From Ceratobasidium sp. AG-K (lineage: Eukaryota > Basidiomycota > Agaricomycetes > Cantharellales > Ceratobasidiaceae): 64,000 nt of DNA. This document shows, in pieces, positions 24,148-35,494 of this stretch. The notes under the pieces are model-generated. The model was not told where the DNA came from. It saw nothing but the letters and a program-made list of their open reading frames with translations, and did not search any database. The translations under genes were made by a program, and so were the position numbers. Each line of letters begins with the position of its first letter. The stretch's first letter is position 1. The stretch lies in contig JAWNGF010000005.1 of the NCBI GenBank assembly GCA_037039685.1, positions 3,348,001-3,412,000 on the forward strand, in the 5' to 3' direction.

Positions 24148-24560
24148 TTATAATTTCTGATTGCAGGTGTGACAGCCCTCTATAGAACGGATATGGCGGC
24201 AAAACGAAACATTGCCTCCGCGAGAATGCACAAATTCGAGCATAGCGCCGATTCTTGTTCCAGTAGAATTACAGTATGTGGATGGTATATTGAAATCTGG
24301 CGGATCAGACTTCGCTGGTGAGCGAACGCAAGGTTTAGAGTTGGCGGAAGGGCGGCTGACACTACAGTACAAGCCCCATCCTCTTTTTGTGAGATGTACA
24401 GTATTGATGATCGAAAGCCACATTAGGAAGCGAATAATGGATCCTTTTTCTTGTCTTCCGGCCACGTTATAACCTCCCCGATATCGGCAACCGGTGTTCC
24501 GGCCAGCCCATTGTTTGATGATAAGGCGCGCCGATCAAAGGATCGTGACCCCATGACATC
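24148..24560 (-). pseudogene. Decayed fragment, probably the C-terminal end of a second DyP peroxidase
   Basis: The minus strand reads LEFVHSRGGNVSFC followed by a short tail and stop. This matches in spacing the C-terminus of the DyP gene next door (PEFVKSRGGEYFVS). Further upstream (near 24510-24545) another frame gives GHDPLIGAP, comparable with GLDPLIGQ in the intact gene. Stops and frame changes separate the pieces. It ends where the retrotransposon island starts, so an original tandem copy may have been cut by that insertion or by a deletion. Confidence 0.45.
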
Positions 24561-24665
24561 GATAGGTCCGAGTTTGGCAACTGCATAATCCGAATGAATC
24601 AGCCTTCCAAAAAGAAGAAGAACAGCGTCTTCGCGTGATTTATCACTTGGACTCGACCCTGCGTT

Positions 24666-26062
24666 TTGACGATCGCCCAGACCCCAGGCAATCTCAGGTA
24701 TAGGAACACTCCTGCAAGAGTCATTATCATAGGTTTGGGTCTAATAGCCAGGAAAATTTGCGAGGCAGATGATTGGCCACCGGCAAGGGCCCACTACGAA
24801 GAACGATTGGTTGAAAATTCCGAACAAGTCAACAATAGGTTGAACAATTTTGACCTCCTGATGAACCAAACCTTGCAAGGACAAACCCAGCATATTACAC
24901 GCATTGAAGAAACCCTAGGAAGAATGGCAGAAGGAATGAGGAACATGACCATCACCCCTTGGAAGTATCAATGAGGAAGTTACCAATGGCTTCCAGGATC
25001 AAACTACTAGGATGCAAGAAGTCCGCCTACAAACTAGGGAAACGTTTGATCTTCTTGAGCAAATTGGGTGCAGACGCCCAAGCAGAATCCAAACACCAAA
25101 GGGCGGAATCACAACAAACCTCTGTTGATATCCCACAACAAAGACAGCCACCTCCTCACTTGCCACAGGGACAACGTTCACCCTCATTTGAGGTACAAGG
25201 ACAATCCAGATATCAAACCAGGATGAAGGAAGAACCTTTATCATCCAAACAAATCAAGGAGGCAATGGGGGAAACTCAGGACCACGCATCAAAATGCCAA
25301 AAGCCTTCAAAGGAACCAGGGGAACTGCAGCCAAAACCTTCCTTGCAAGAATGAAGGCCTATTTTCATCTGAACCCCACCCAGTATGACACGGATGAACG
25401 GCGCATTATTGCAGTTTTGATGAACATGGCAGAAGGACCCGCTGGAAATTGGGCACAACCGGTTCTGAATAGATACAACAACAATCTAGACCATCCATGG
25501 CTAGACTCATGGGAAGCTTTCCAAGAAGCTTACAACAGACAATGGAGCAACCCCAGCAAGAAGGTTCAAGCTGAACAAGGAATTCAACAACTTTACCAAA
25601 ACAAGAGTGTATCTGAATATGTCTCTGACTTCCGACTTCTTTCCCAAGAACTGGACAGGAACAATGCGGCCCTAGCAGCACAATTCAGAGAAGGCCTGAA
25701 TTGCCTCATCAAAGCAGAACTTGTTTGTGAAGAACTTAGGGACAGGGTAGGAGCAGAACAACAAGATCTTGAAGGATGGATCAATATCGCCCTACAAGCA
25801 GAAGAGATCAACAAACTGACCAATCTGGTTAGCACAAGGAAAAAGAACAAACAACCAGCACAAGCGGAAGGTTCCAGAACCCAGAAAATCAAGGGGACCT
25901 GGTCCCAAAGGAAGAAAAGAAATGCCAAAGGGAGAACAATCTCTGCATCAAGTGTGGGGAAGCAGGGCACAATCTTGCAGACTGCCCAAAGGAGTGGACC
26001 TACAAGGACAAAGGAAAAAGCTGCTGAAGGGAAAAGCCGCTGAACTCAAAAGTGAAAGGTGA
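24666..26062 (+). pseudogene. gag: Gypsy-1 gag
   Basis: The upstream part (24666-25290) codes a coiled-coil-like segment in two frames (ENSEQVNNRLNNFDLLMNQT). The capsid-like retrotransposon gag domain follows at 25294-25800 (GTAAKTFLARMKAYF, AEGPAGNWAQPVL, SVSEYVSDFRLLSQELDR). A CCHC zinc knuckle (C-I-K-C-G-E-A-G-H-N-L-A-D-C, coded near 25945-25986) lies in a different frame from the capsid, so a frameshift sits near 25900-25940. Confidence 0.85.
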
Positions 26063-27990
26063 ATGAGAACGGTTCCACCAATTCCAAGTCGGAAAATTAG
26101 ACGGCATCTCTCCACCATGTGTGAGGATGCCCCAATATCCTCTCTGCAAAATGTATACTATTGCAAGGCTACATATGAAACACCCATGGTATACGCAACT
26201 GCAGAGGGAATCATGGAAAAGATCTCAACTCTCATTGACTCCGGCTTGTCTAGAAACTTCATCAACCTGAACTTTGCCAAAGAAAACAGGATCCCTTTGA
26301 CCAAATTACAAACCCCCAGAAGCATCGAAACCATTGATGGAAAGACACAAAAGGATGAAATCCGGTTCAGGTGCAAGTTGAAATTTGATCTTGAAGGAAG
26401 AACGTTCCACCAAAAATTCTATGTCATGAACACTGGTACACAACCCATGATCTTAGGAATGCCATGGCTGAAGGAGACCAACCCTGAAATATCCTGGTCC
26501 CCCTTTGCTATCAAATGGAAAACAGAAGATCCCCTTATTGCCAAAGCAGGACTTCTTCAGGAGTTACCAGAGGAACTCAAAGAATTCAAGGATGTCTTCG
26601 ACAAGGAAAAGTACAACAAATTGCCTGAACACACAGAGAATGGGATTGTAGAATTGACTTCTATGACAACAATTGGCTCCCGAAACCAAAAAAGGCCTAC
26701 CCTCTGTCACCAAGGGAAAGGGAAGCTACAAAGGAATACATTGAGAACAAACTCCAGTCAGGACGTATCAGACCCAGCAAATCTCCCCTAGCCGCAAGCC
26801 TTTTCTTTGTCAAGAAAGCCCTGAAGGAAGGACAAACCATCCCTGACCTACGTCCTGTTGTTGACTACAGAGGTGCAAACAAAGAAACCATCCCGGACCG
26901 TTACCCTATCCCACTCCTTGAACAGCTACTTGAGATTTTCAAGAAGACTGGAGAAAATTCAAGGAAGAACTTTTCATCACTTCACTTGATCTGGAGAATG
27001 GCTTTTGGAATGTCAGAATCAGAGAAGGGGACAAATGGAAAACAGCTTTTTATCACCTCAGAAGGGCTGTTTGAGTACACCATGATGGCCTTTGGCCTCA
27101 AGAATGCCCCTTCTACTTTCCAAAGAATGATGGACCACATCTTCAGAGACATGATTGGAGTGAAGATTGTGATCTACATTGATGACATCCTTATCATTTC
27201 TCAAGGAAGAAATCAACATACCACTGACATCAAGGAAGTCTTGCAACGATTGAGGAAGAACAACCTCTTTGGAAATCTGAAGAAATGTACCTTCTATGGA
27301 AAAAAGGCCAACTGGGTGGGTTTTGTTGTTGACAGGGATGGCATTTCCATGAACAAAGACAAGATCAAGACCATCCAAGAATGGCCCACTCCAAAACCAT
27401 GAAACAACTACAGGTGTTCATCAGTTTCTGTAACTTCTATAGGAGATTTGTGGTGGCCTTCTCCTTGATTGTCAAACCCTTGACTCAATTGACAAGAAAG
27501 GACAGGAAATGGGAATGGAACTCCAAGCATCAGGAGGCCTTTGACTCCCTGAAAGACATCATCTCTAGGGAACCAGTGCTTGCTCATCCTGACAAATCAA
27601 AGCAGTACTTGCTCAAAACAGACGCCTCAGGAGTTGCAATGGGGGCTATCCTCAGCCAATGACAAAAGGACAGATACTTACACCCAATAGGGTTCCTCTT
27701 GAAAAGCTTCAAGGAAGCAGAGTTGAATTACGACACACATGACAAGGAGCTCCTTGCCATCATAGAAGCCTTACAACACTGGCACATTCACCTTGAAGGA
27801 ACTAGGGAACCAATAGTGATCTACACAGATCACAAAAACCTTACTTACTGGCAGAAGGCCAGCACCTTCAACTGACGGCACAACAGATGGCTCCTCATGT
27901 TGGCAAGCTACAATTTCGAAATCCACTATAGACCCGGCAAGATGCTGGAAAAACCAGACATCCTCTCCAGGAGAAGCGACCACAACAATT
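26063..27990 (+). pseudogene. pol: Gypsy-1 protease, reverse transcriptase and RNase H
   Basis: The protease is seen as TLIDSGLSRNFI (26230-26265), with the catalytic DSG. The reverse transcriptase contains ITSLDLENGFWNVRI in one frame, then MMAFGLKNAPSTFQRMMDHI and the catalytic YIDD box (27176-27187) in another. RNase H shows KTDASGVAMGAILSQ and IYTDHKNLTYW. In-frame TGA codons at 27660-27662 and 27873-27875 are of the type produced from CGA by C-to-T change. Frameshifts lie near 26700 and 27050. It cannot make a functional polyprotein as read. Confidence 0.88.
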
Positions 27991-27997
27991 TGCTTCC

Positions 27998-29470
27998 GTG
28001 GAACAAGTGATGATCTCCGCCAAAAACTTCAAAGGATTCTCCGCGCTGATGAGCGACAACATTATTGCAGAAATCAAAGAAGCTCTGGAGGATGAAAACC
28101 TGGAAACCTTGATCAAAAGCACCAAGGGAAAGGAAGACCTACCGCCCTCTGTGAAGAAGCAGTTCAAGGACTATGAAATGAGTGAAGATCTCCTTTGGTA
28201 CCAAGGCAGAATTGTTGTTCCAGACAAAAAGGACATCAAAATGAAGCTTCTGAGACTCTACCATGACTCACCCATTGCGGGTCACCAAGGACAAGCAAGA
28301 ACTCTAGAACTCATTTCTAGAAACTACTACTGGCCAGGCATGAAAGCACAAGTCAACAAGTATGTTGACAGTTGCAAAGCGTGCCAGAGGGGGAAGGGAA
28401 GCAAAGGACACCTACCACTCAAACCCTTGCCCATTCCAGAGAAGCCTTGGGAAAATATTGCATATGATTTCATAGTGAAGTTACCAAAATCACAAGGGTT
28501 CAACAGTGTCCTTGTTGTGATGGACCGTTTTTCCAGAATGGCACACTTCATCCCCTGCAAGGAGTCCACAAACTCAGAAGAACTTGCTGATATTTTTGTG
28601 AAAGAAGTATGGCACCTTCACAGTTTCCCCAAAACCACTGTTTTGGATAGAGGTCCCACCTTCAAATCACACTTCTTAGAAGTGGTCTACAAGTGGCTAG
28701 GAATCCAAGGGACATTTTCCACTTCCTTTCACCCTGAAACAGACGGCTTGGTAGAAAGAACAAACCAATGGCTTGAGGGATGGATACGCATCTTTGGAAA
28801 TCACAAGCAGGACAATTGGGCAAAATGGTTACCCATTGCGGAGTTCTGCCACAACAACCACAAAAACCAAGTCACAAACAAATCCCCCTTTGAAGTCATC
28901 TATGGCATGACTCCCAAATGGTCTATTGAAGACTACATGACTCAATCCCTGGAGGGAGACAAGTGGACAAAGGATATGGAGGCTGTATGGGAGGAAACAA
29001 AGGCTTTGATGGAATATCATCAATCAAAGGAAGAAACCCCAAAAACACAATACAAGGAAGGGGACAATGTCTGGCTCTTGACTACCAACATCACCACTAG
29101 ACAACCTAGCACAAAGCTTGATGACAAGAAAACAGGTCCCCTTGTTGTGAAGAAGCAAATCTCTTCACACACCTACCAACTTGATCTTCCAAAATCCATG
29201 CACATCCACAACGTCTTCCATGGAAACATGTTGACCCCCTATACTGAAGACCTAGACTTCCAACAAAATCAGCCCTGACCTCCACCTATCCTGACTGAAG
29301 AAGGCAAGGAGGAATATGAAGTAGAGAAGATTGTAGATTGGCATCAAGACCCTGATGGGCTGAAATACCACATCAGATGGAAAGGCTATAGCCCTCTAGA
29401 AGATACAGAAGAACTGGTGGAAAACTTTGCCAAACTGACCCATGTCATGAGAAGGTTCCAGAAGGATTTT
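27998..29470 (+). pseudogene. pol: Gypsy-1 integrase and chromodomain
   Basis: A long open stretch (27998-29278) carries the HHCC zinc-binding region (HDSPIAGHQGQARTLELI followed by CKACQRGKG) and the catalytic core: YDFIVKLPKSQGFNSVLVVMD, TVLDRGPTF and TDGLVERTNQWLE, supplying the D, D and E. It ends in the DNA-binding C-terminal part (YKEGDNVWLL, HIHNVFHGNML). A TGA at 29276-29278 separates it from a chromodomain at about 29300-29460 (YEVEKIVDWHQ, YHIRWKGYSPLEDTEELVEN). The chromodomain is characteristic of chromoviruses, which target modified histones. Confidence 0.88.
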
Positions 29471-29625
29471 CCCACCGGCCCACTTCCTCTGAATTTCACT
29501 TCCTCAGAGTACAAAAAGGCAAAGGGGAAAGCAGCAGAAATCATCACTTCAGCTTTTCAGCCAACTACCACTAGTTCACTGCCAAACGCTCTCCCTTCTA
29601 CAAACACCTCCCCTATCAACCAACT

Positions 29626-30812
29626 ATGCCTGCAGCTTGCACCGCCACCTCTGCCGGTTTCTCCCGGGTTCCCAAGTACAAGAAAGCCAGGGCCTACAGA
29701 AAGGCCCTCAAGCTTGCCGGACCAGGCAAGTATGCTGTCAACAACCAGGACACTGCTCCCTGGTCTCTCAACAAGGCCAAGGCTCTTGCTGAGGTCCTTG
29801 AGCCCAGTGTCCAGCTGGGGTACATCCCCCTATGGGAATGGGCAACTGTCAAGTGGGATGAACAATGCAAGTCACTCATTGTCCCCTGGCTTGACTCACT
29901 CCTCTGGGTCAGCCACCCCAACTCCAGGCCGTCCGATCCCACCAACATTTGCTGGAACAAGTACTACCACTGCCGTGGTTGTATCGGGCTCACTGTCCAC
30001 AATGTTGTCCTCAAGAGCGTGGATGCCTGGAACCGTGACACCAGTTTCAAGTGGGAAGGAGACAAATGGTTCAAACAAGAAAACAACCCCCGTCTGGCCC
30101 TTGACAACGGCGGACATTGCAACAAGGAGGGGATATGGTGGCGCCCATGTGCTACAGACTTTGAGTCAGGATGGCCAACTGACTGTGAGTTTGAATAACT
30201 ACCTGGCCCCACAAAAACTTACCCAAGAGACAATCCCTCCTTCAATTGCATTGACTGGTCAAAAGGTGCCAACCAAAGCGGACACGTCAATTTGGCAGGA
30301 CAGCCAATGGGAGATGCCTTGGAGGAAGCTGTGGAAGTTCCCCCCGCACCCCCAAATTCCAAAAGGCGGGAACAACCTCCCCACCCCTCCCCAGATCACT
30401 GACAAGGAGACGGAATGAGTCAAACAAGAATGGGAGGCCACATGGGACAAGGCCCAAGCAAACGTCAAGGCTCTCATTGCCAACATTGGCAACGCCATTG
30501 CCAACATGGAACCACACCCACCAGCAGACCAAATGCCGTGCAATGCCAATGTTCTCTAGGCTTACCACCTCCTCCAATGCGGTTTCCTGGAGCGTCAAGC
30601 AGCTCAACAAATGGCTTGACCACAGACAAGAGCAGTGGGCCCAACGGGAAGCAGCTGAACTCAAGCAGCTACAAGAACAGCACCAAGAGGAGCTCGACTG
30701 CCTCTACCAGGAGAAGTGGGACCACATGAACAAGGTCCTCAAAGCAGACATGCGCGCTCTTGCGGAACGTGTTGGGTGGCTGGAACTGAAGGAATGGGTC
30801 ACCCGCAAATAG
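29626..30812 (+). CDS. Accessory ORF of Gypsy-1 downstream of the chromodomain
   Basis: This is not a standard retrotransposon gene. An ATG at 29626 (MPAACTATSAGFSRVPKYKK) opens 190 codons with a compact, Trp- and Cys-rich region (KYYHCRGCIGLTVHNVVLKS, NGGHCNKEGIWWRPC). After a stop at 30196-30198, similar-style sequence continues in the same frame (GDALEEAVEVPPAPP). A coiled-coil segment follows in a neighbouring frame (EAAELKQLQEQHQEELDCLYQ), ending at a TAG at 30810-30812. I read this as one former ORF of roughly 390 codons broken by a stop and frameshifts. Function unknown; the CxxC and His spacing could bind zinc. It lies between integrase and LTR, where extra genes of some Gypsy elements sit. 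Confidence 0.6.
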
Positions 30813-30852
30813 GCATATGCGCTGCACTACACTTGCCTTTGTGGGGGGGCAA

Positions 30853-31349
30853 TGTTGTGACCCGGCCCTCCCTCTGTCTCTGTTTGCGGTCTTGTGGCTT
30901 GTACCGGTGCCTTAAGTGCCCTTTCTCTGTGTAGAGCCCTCTCCCTTGTTTAGTGAGGTGTATGGATGATGTGTTACCATGAGTCATATGACTCATGCTG
31001 TCTTCTATTGGCTGGCCTGCGCAGCCCCTTTATGACTCAGACTTTGACTCAGACAAGTGACTCATGTATATACTACAACTCACTTGTTGTCTGAGTATAT
31101 ATACTGGCACGCAAGCATGGTCATCCCCAGCTTGCTTTGCCTCGTCAACTCTCCCTGCAGTGTGATCAGAGGCACTTGGCTACTTAGCCTTTAGCGCAGC
31201 CACTTGGACTTAGGAGCTAGTGACTTGTACTGACAAGACTAGCGTTCATCCACCTTAGTGATAGAGTCTTAGAAGACTTATCACATATAGTTCCCACATC
31301 TCAAAGGCCATTAGCAGTTGTCAACCATAGGCATTAGCAGGTTGCGACA
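30853..31349 (+). repeat. 3' LTR of Gypsy-1
   Basis: Starts TGTTGTGACC right after a polypurine tract and ends GGTTGCGACA, giving imperfect inverted ends of the TG...CA type. A TATATATA box lies near 31100 followed by a conserved block (GCAAGCATGGTCATCCCCAG). The end at 31349 is supported because Gypsy-2 coding sequence begins at the next base, and because a related LTR at 35941-36413 ends in the same way. Confidence 0.75.
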
Positions 31350-34300
31350 CATTACTGATCACAAAAACCTGGAATATTTCATGACCTCTAAAGTGTTAAC
31401 AAAAAGACAGAACAGATGGGCTGTCTTCCTCTCAGAGTTTAACTTCCAGATCAAGTACAGAGCTGGCAACCTTAATGGCAAAGCAGATGCACTCAGTTGA
31501 CAAAGCGACCACAACCTAGAAGGGGGAGTAGTCCCTCAAAAACCCCTACTTTTGCCGCATCTCTTCATCAACTTGGCAGAGGAGGAACCTCAGGGAATAG
31601 CATCAACTATGGATATTTGGCAAGCAGTCAAAGATCAGACACAAAGAGATGACTATGTTACATCAATCTGGGCTTTCCTTAGCAACCACCCAGAAAAGGG
31701 ACCTGCTTTGGTACAAAAGGAATTCAAAGACTGGAAGATTAGGAACAACATGTTGTACTGCAAAGGAAAGATCTACATCCCAAACAACAACAAGATCAAG
31801 CGCCAGATCCTAGAACTCCACCATGACAACAAAGCAGTTGGGCACATGGGTCAAGCAAAAACACTGGAAATGATCAAGCAGCAGTATTGGTGGCCATCCA
31901 TGAAGGCCTACATCAACAAATACGTGTCATCATGTGATTCATGCCAGCAGTCAAAACCCATTGATCAACAACCTCTTGGGGAATTACAACCACTTGAACA
32001 CCCTTCCAAACCCTGGCAACATAGTTTGGTTGATATGATTGTCAAACTTCCTCTGTCTAAGGATCTAGACTCAATATTGGTCATTGTTGACACCCTGACA
32101 AGATGGCACACTTCATCCCATGTACCAAAAAAACCACGTCACCCAAACTTGCGGAACTCTTCATGGAACACTGCTGGAAACTACATGGCACCCCAGAAAC
32201 AGTCGTATCAGATTGTGGACCCACCTTTGCATCCAAATTCATGAAGGAGCTCTATCAGGCCCTGAACATCTGGCCTAGATTCTCTACAGCATATCACCCT
32301 GAAACTGATGGGCAAAGGGAGCGCATCAATCAAACAGTCAAGGCTTTCATTTGGACATACTGCGCCTTCAAGCAACACAACTGGGCTTCACTTTTACCCT
32401 TTGCCAAATTTGCATATAACAACTCGTTCCATTCTAGCATTGGTATGACACCTTACTTTGCCAACATGGCTTGCCACCAATCAATCAAAGGTACACAAGT
32501 GGAAGATGGTTCCATCCCGGAAGCTGTGGCGCATGTGCAACCTATCCAAGACAACCTGGAAGAAGCTAAGGCTAGCTTAACCTTGAGCAAAGAACGGGAC
32601 AAGGAATATGCGGACAGGCGACGGCAGGAAGATCCCTTTTGTTATGGATACTGACTTCCATTGGTATCTATACTTAGTCTAAACTCACTATATCCAAGGA
32701 TCGGAAAATGTACGAAATATGTCTCGTTTTGTATTGCCTGTAACGAATGTGTTTCGACTTGCATTGTATATACGAGAATGCGAATCGATACTTCTGATGT
32801 TTCTTTATCAGTCGTGACCTTCAGCAACTTGAACGACTTGGAACTCATTAAGTTACAAATTGTTTAAATTTAATCAATTTGTACCTTCGTAAAATACAAG
32901 TATTTCTGGTATATCGTCCGACTTGCCGAACCGATAGACTTGATTTATTTTGCGCTCACTAACGCACAGCCTCGCACATGTATCGGCGGAGTTTCATGTA
33001 TTTCTGTACAGCGGCTTCGGAGATATTCTCTTATCAGTGTTCAAATATTGATAGCCACATGATCCATACTTTGAACACAGCATATCTCCACAACTACTGC
33101 ATGGAATTCCACGATCAGACTTGCGTTGGAGTCGCACTGCCTTGCTCTATTTTTGTAAATAGTCTCTATTTAGTAGTTTCCGTGTTCTGGAAAGCTCTTG
33201 CAGAACGGCCACATGCATAGCCACACTATGTATGGAGTTTGTACCTTTAATATGTACTTTGAGCAGCACTGCATGATCTAACTATAGCCACAGAGCTATT
33301 CTTAGGCTACTCCACACTACCTAGTGGTCTGGAAATTCTAGTTAGAATATGTGCACTTGAGTATTCATACCTGTGCACTCTAAGGTATATAAACTGGCCT
33401 CTGAGAGCCTCCAGAGATCACCTCTCAATTTACTTTCAATACATCTTTACCAAGTTTATCACTTGTGTGACAGCTTTACAGCTTATTCTAAGACCTAAAG
33501 CAGTTCTCCCAATAACACTCCTTAATTGTTGAGTTTAACTCCAATTAAGTTGCAGTTGAGGTTGAGATAACTTTAAGAGTTCTACAGTAAGCACTAAGCA
33601 CTGCACTACAGATACTTGTGTTAGAGAAGTATATTAAGTATTAACTTGATTCTAGCAATCAGGGGGGATATCTTAAATACAACTCATAGGGAACCTTGCC
33701 TTGTAGCATTGCTCAAACAGTTGTAGCTTAAGTGTACCTCTACAGTTAAGAAAGATATATTGTCTTTAGTAACAAATACTGTTAGTAACAGCATATTAGT
33801 GCCCTCTGAGGATCTAGTAAAGTTTACTTTACCCTCTGGCTCCATAAAGTTGTGATACAGACAAAGTACATTCTATACTTTAGGATATATTTACACTGAA
33901 CCATAACACCTTTACCCTGGGCAATAAGGTTTGGCTAAGCCATCAGCATATCACAACCAACTGGCCATCTTTGAAATTATTGCATAAACAACTCAGGCCC
34001 TTCACTATCCTGGAAGCAGTAGGGAAGAATGCATACAAACTACCACTCCCGCCTTCTATGACCATGCATCCAGTAGTCAATGTATCATGCCTAGCCAAGT
34101 ACAAGGAACACAAAATTGAGGGCCGCCATGTTGATCCACCCCCACCAATTGAGACACCAGAAGGCAAAGAGGAATATGAGGTGGAACACATCCAAAGTTC
34201 CAAGGTGGAAAAAGGAATCCTGAAGTATTTTGTCAAATGGAAGGGCTACACTGCAGAACATGACTCATGGGAACCCATGGAGAACCTTGGCAACGCATCA

Positions 34301-34480
34301 GAACTCATTAATGAGTTCCACAGGGAACATCCAGATGCCATCAAGGAAGTCCCCAAGGTTACCAGGAAGCGTTGCCATGAAGAAACAAGGGACAATTTGG
34401 CAGCTGACAGTAAGGAAGAACAGCCCATTAGGTGTTCTAAAGCGTATAAAAGAGGCTGCTGGGATCCAAGTCCCTCATCA
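31350..34480 (+). pseudogene. pol: Gypsy-2 RNase H end, integrase and chromodomain
   Basis: RNase H remnant [20 protein letters not shown], a TGA at 31498-31500, then integrase. The zinc-binding part is HHDNKAVGHMGQAKTLEMI and CDSCQQSK. The core shows the first catalytic Asp in LVDMIVKLPLSKDLDSILVI, a frameshift near 32100, then VVSDCGPTFASKF and YHPETDGQRERINQT. The gene is cut at 32639 by a solo LTR and resumes at 33914 (LGNKVWLSHQHI). The chromodomain follows at about 34165-34330 (YEVEHIQSSKVEKG, YFVKWKGYTAEHDSWEP). Confidence 0.87.
32640..33908. repeat. Solo LTR (1,269 bp) nested in Gypsy-2 integrase
   Basis: Begins TGTTATGG and ends CCATAACA, perfect 8-bp inverted ends of the TG...CA type. 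It is flanked by the 5-bp duplication CCTTT at 32635-32639 and 33909-33913. The integrase frame continues across the site once the insert is discounted. A TATATAAA-type box at about 33386 supports an LTR promoter. The family differs from the other LTRs in the window. The left half retains CpGs; the right half (from about 33240) has almost none. Confidence 0.87.
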
Positions 34481-34515
34481 AAAAGTCTTTACCTTTCCCC
34501 TCCTGTGCTAAAACC

Positions 34516-35470
34516 ATGTCCTACCCCCACTTCACCCACTGCGCCATGTCCTCCCAACGCCAATCCACCAACTCAGTCATGGTCTGGGTCTATGTCACAA
34601 CCTTTTCTTGCTCCTCTCTTTGTTGTTCTGTTTGTCTCATGTTTGGTCTCGTTCTTCTCGCCCTGGCGCATATAGTCGCCTTTTTGTAAGCCATGACCGC
34701 GGGACATGCCTGCCTGGCCTGTTCCCTTGTTTCCTTGTTGTCCACAGACTTTTCACATTTCCTTTGTCTCACCTTTGCTTCTCTTGGACTCTTGTCTTTT
34801 CTTGTTCTGGTTTCCTTTGTTGCTTGCTTCCTATTGTACATAGCCACAGTAGTTAGTATATATACCAGCAACAAAAGTCTTGTCCCCACAAGACTTGTTC
34901 TCTTGTTGTTTTCCCCATCACTCATTGCGTGACTCACTTAGGCTTAAGCGCCATACATTTGACCTTTGTTGTTGTCCCAACCCCCATCCTCTCTGCCTGT
35001 GGAGTCTTGGCCTCCAAGGTTCAACTAGGGTTGTGACAGTCTACCATGACCTGCACACCTGCTCAGCAGCCTTCAAACGGTCCCTCAAAATTGTGCCCCC
35101 CCAGGAGCAAGGCATGTACTGGCATCCTGGCATGTGCCAACATTTTTACTTTATTGTATCTGCGCACTATTGGTCTGGGGAGGCCCCCTGGTTGTTTGTC
35201 AGACACCCCCTTGTCTGCTGGCACAACTGGATTGCCTACACGGCCAATGACATCCACGACACCCTCAAGATCATGGACAGGTCTCGCAAGGTCCGTCTTG
35301 GAGGCAACCCATTTGAGATAGTCGACCTCACTGTCGACCTGGAGATTAGGGAGGAGGCAGTGATCAATTTGACAGATGATGAGGAGAATTATGGGGTATG
35401 GAAGGGGACTGGGTCAGCTGAGGACCCATTTGTAATTGATGACACTGAGGAGTTTGTGCTGGTGAAGTGA
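34516..35470 (+). pseudogene. Accessory ORF of Gypsy-2 with SUMO-interaction-like motifs, split by a solo LTR
   Basis: The ATG at 34516 opens 25 codons and two bases, then a 446-bp solo LTR intervenes; after the duplicated GTCTA the frame resumes at 35042 and runs to TGA 35468-35470. Without the insert it would code about 167 residues. The middle is Trp/His-rich (QGMYWHPGMCQHFYFIVSAH, PLVCWHNWIAYTANDIHDT). The C-terminal part carries EIVDLTVD (35315-35338), AVINLTDDEE (35357-35386) and FVIDDTEE. The first two fit the SUMO-interaction motif form, hydrophobic core followed by acids. I do not recognise the family. It is unrelated in sequence to the accessory ORF of Gypsy-1. Confidence 0.6.
34593..35038. 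repeat. Solo LTR of the Gypsy-2 family
   Basis: 446 bp, starting TGTCACAACC and ending GGTTGTGACA, perfect 10-bp inverted ends. Flanked on both sides by GTCTA (34588-34592 and 35039-35043), so it is a separate insertion later reduced to a single LTR, not the 5' LTR of the adjacent sequence. Same length as the LTR at 35495-35940 and clearly homologous, but with scattered differences. Confidence 0.9.
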
Positions 35471-35494
35471 ACCCTGGCCTAGAAGGGGGGGTAG

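Larger units (their letters stand above)
24666..31349 (+). mobile_element. Ty3/Gypsy chromovirus (Gypsy-1), 5' truncated and decayed
   Basis: Gag, protease, reverse transcriptase, RNase H, integrase, chromodomain, an accessory ORF, a polypurine tract and a 497-bp 3' LTR occur in that order on the plus strand. No 5' LTR is found upstream of 24666, where the sequence abuts a peroxidase-like relic. The reading frame is broken by several frameshifts and by in-frame TGA codons. CpG is scarce throughout. The polypurine tract (GTGGGGGGGC, 30841-30850) directly precedes the LTR. The element ends where a second Gypsy fragment begins at 31350. Confidence 0.9.

Noticed and set aside
29417..30418. 333-codon plus-strand open frame in Gypsy-1
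   Set aside because: It starts in the chromodomain but then runs out of frame over the accessory ORF, giving Ser/Thr/Pro-rich low-information sequence.
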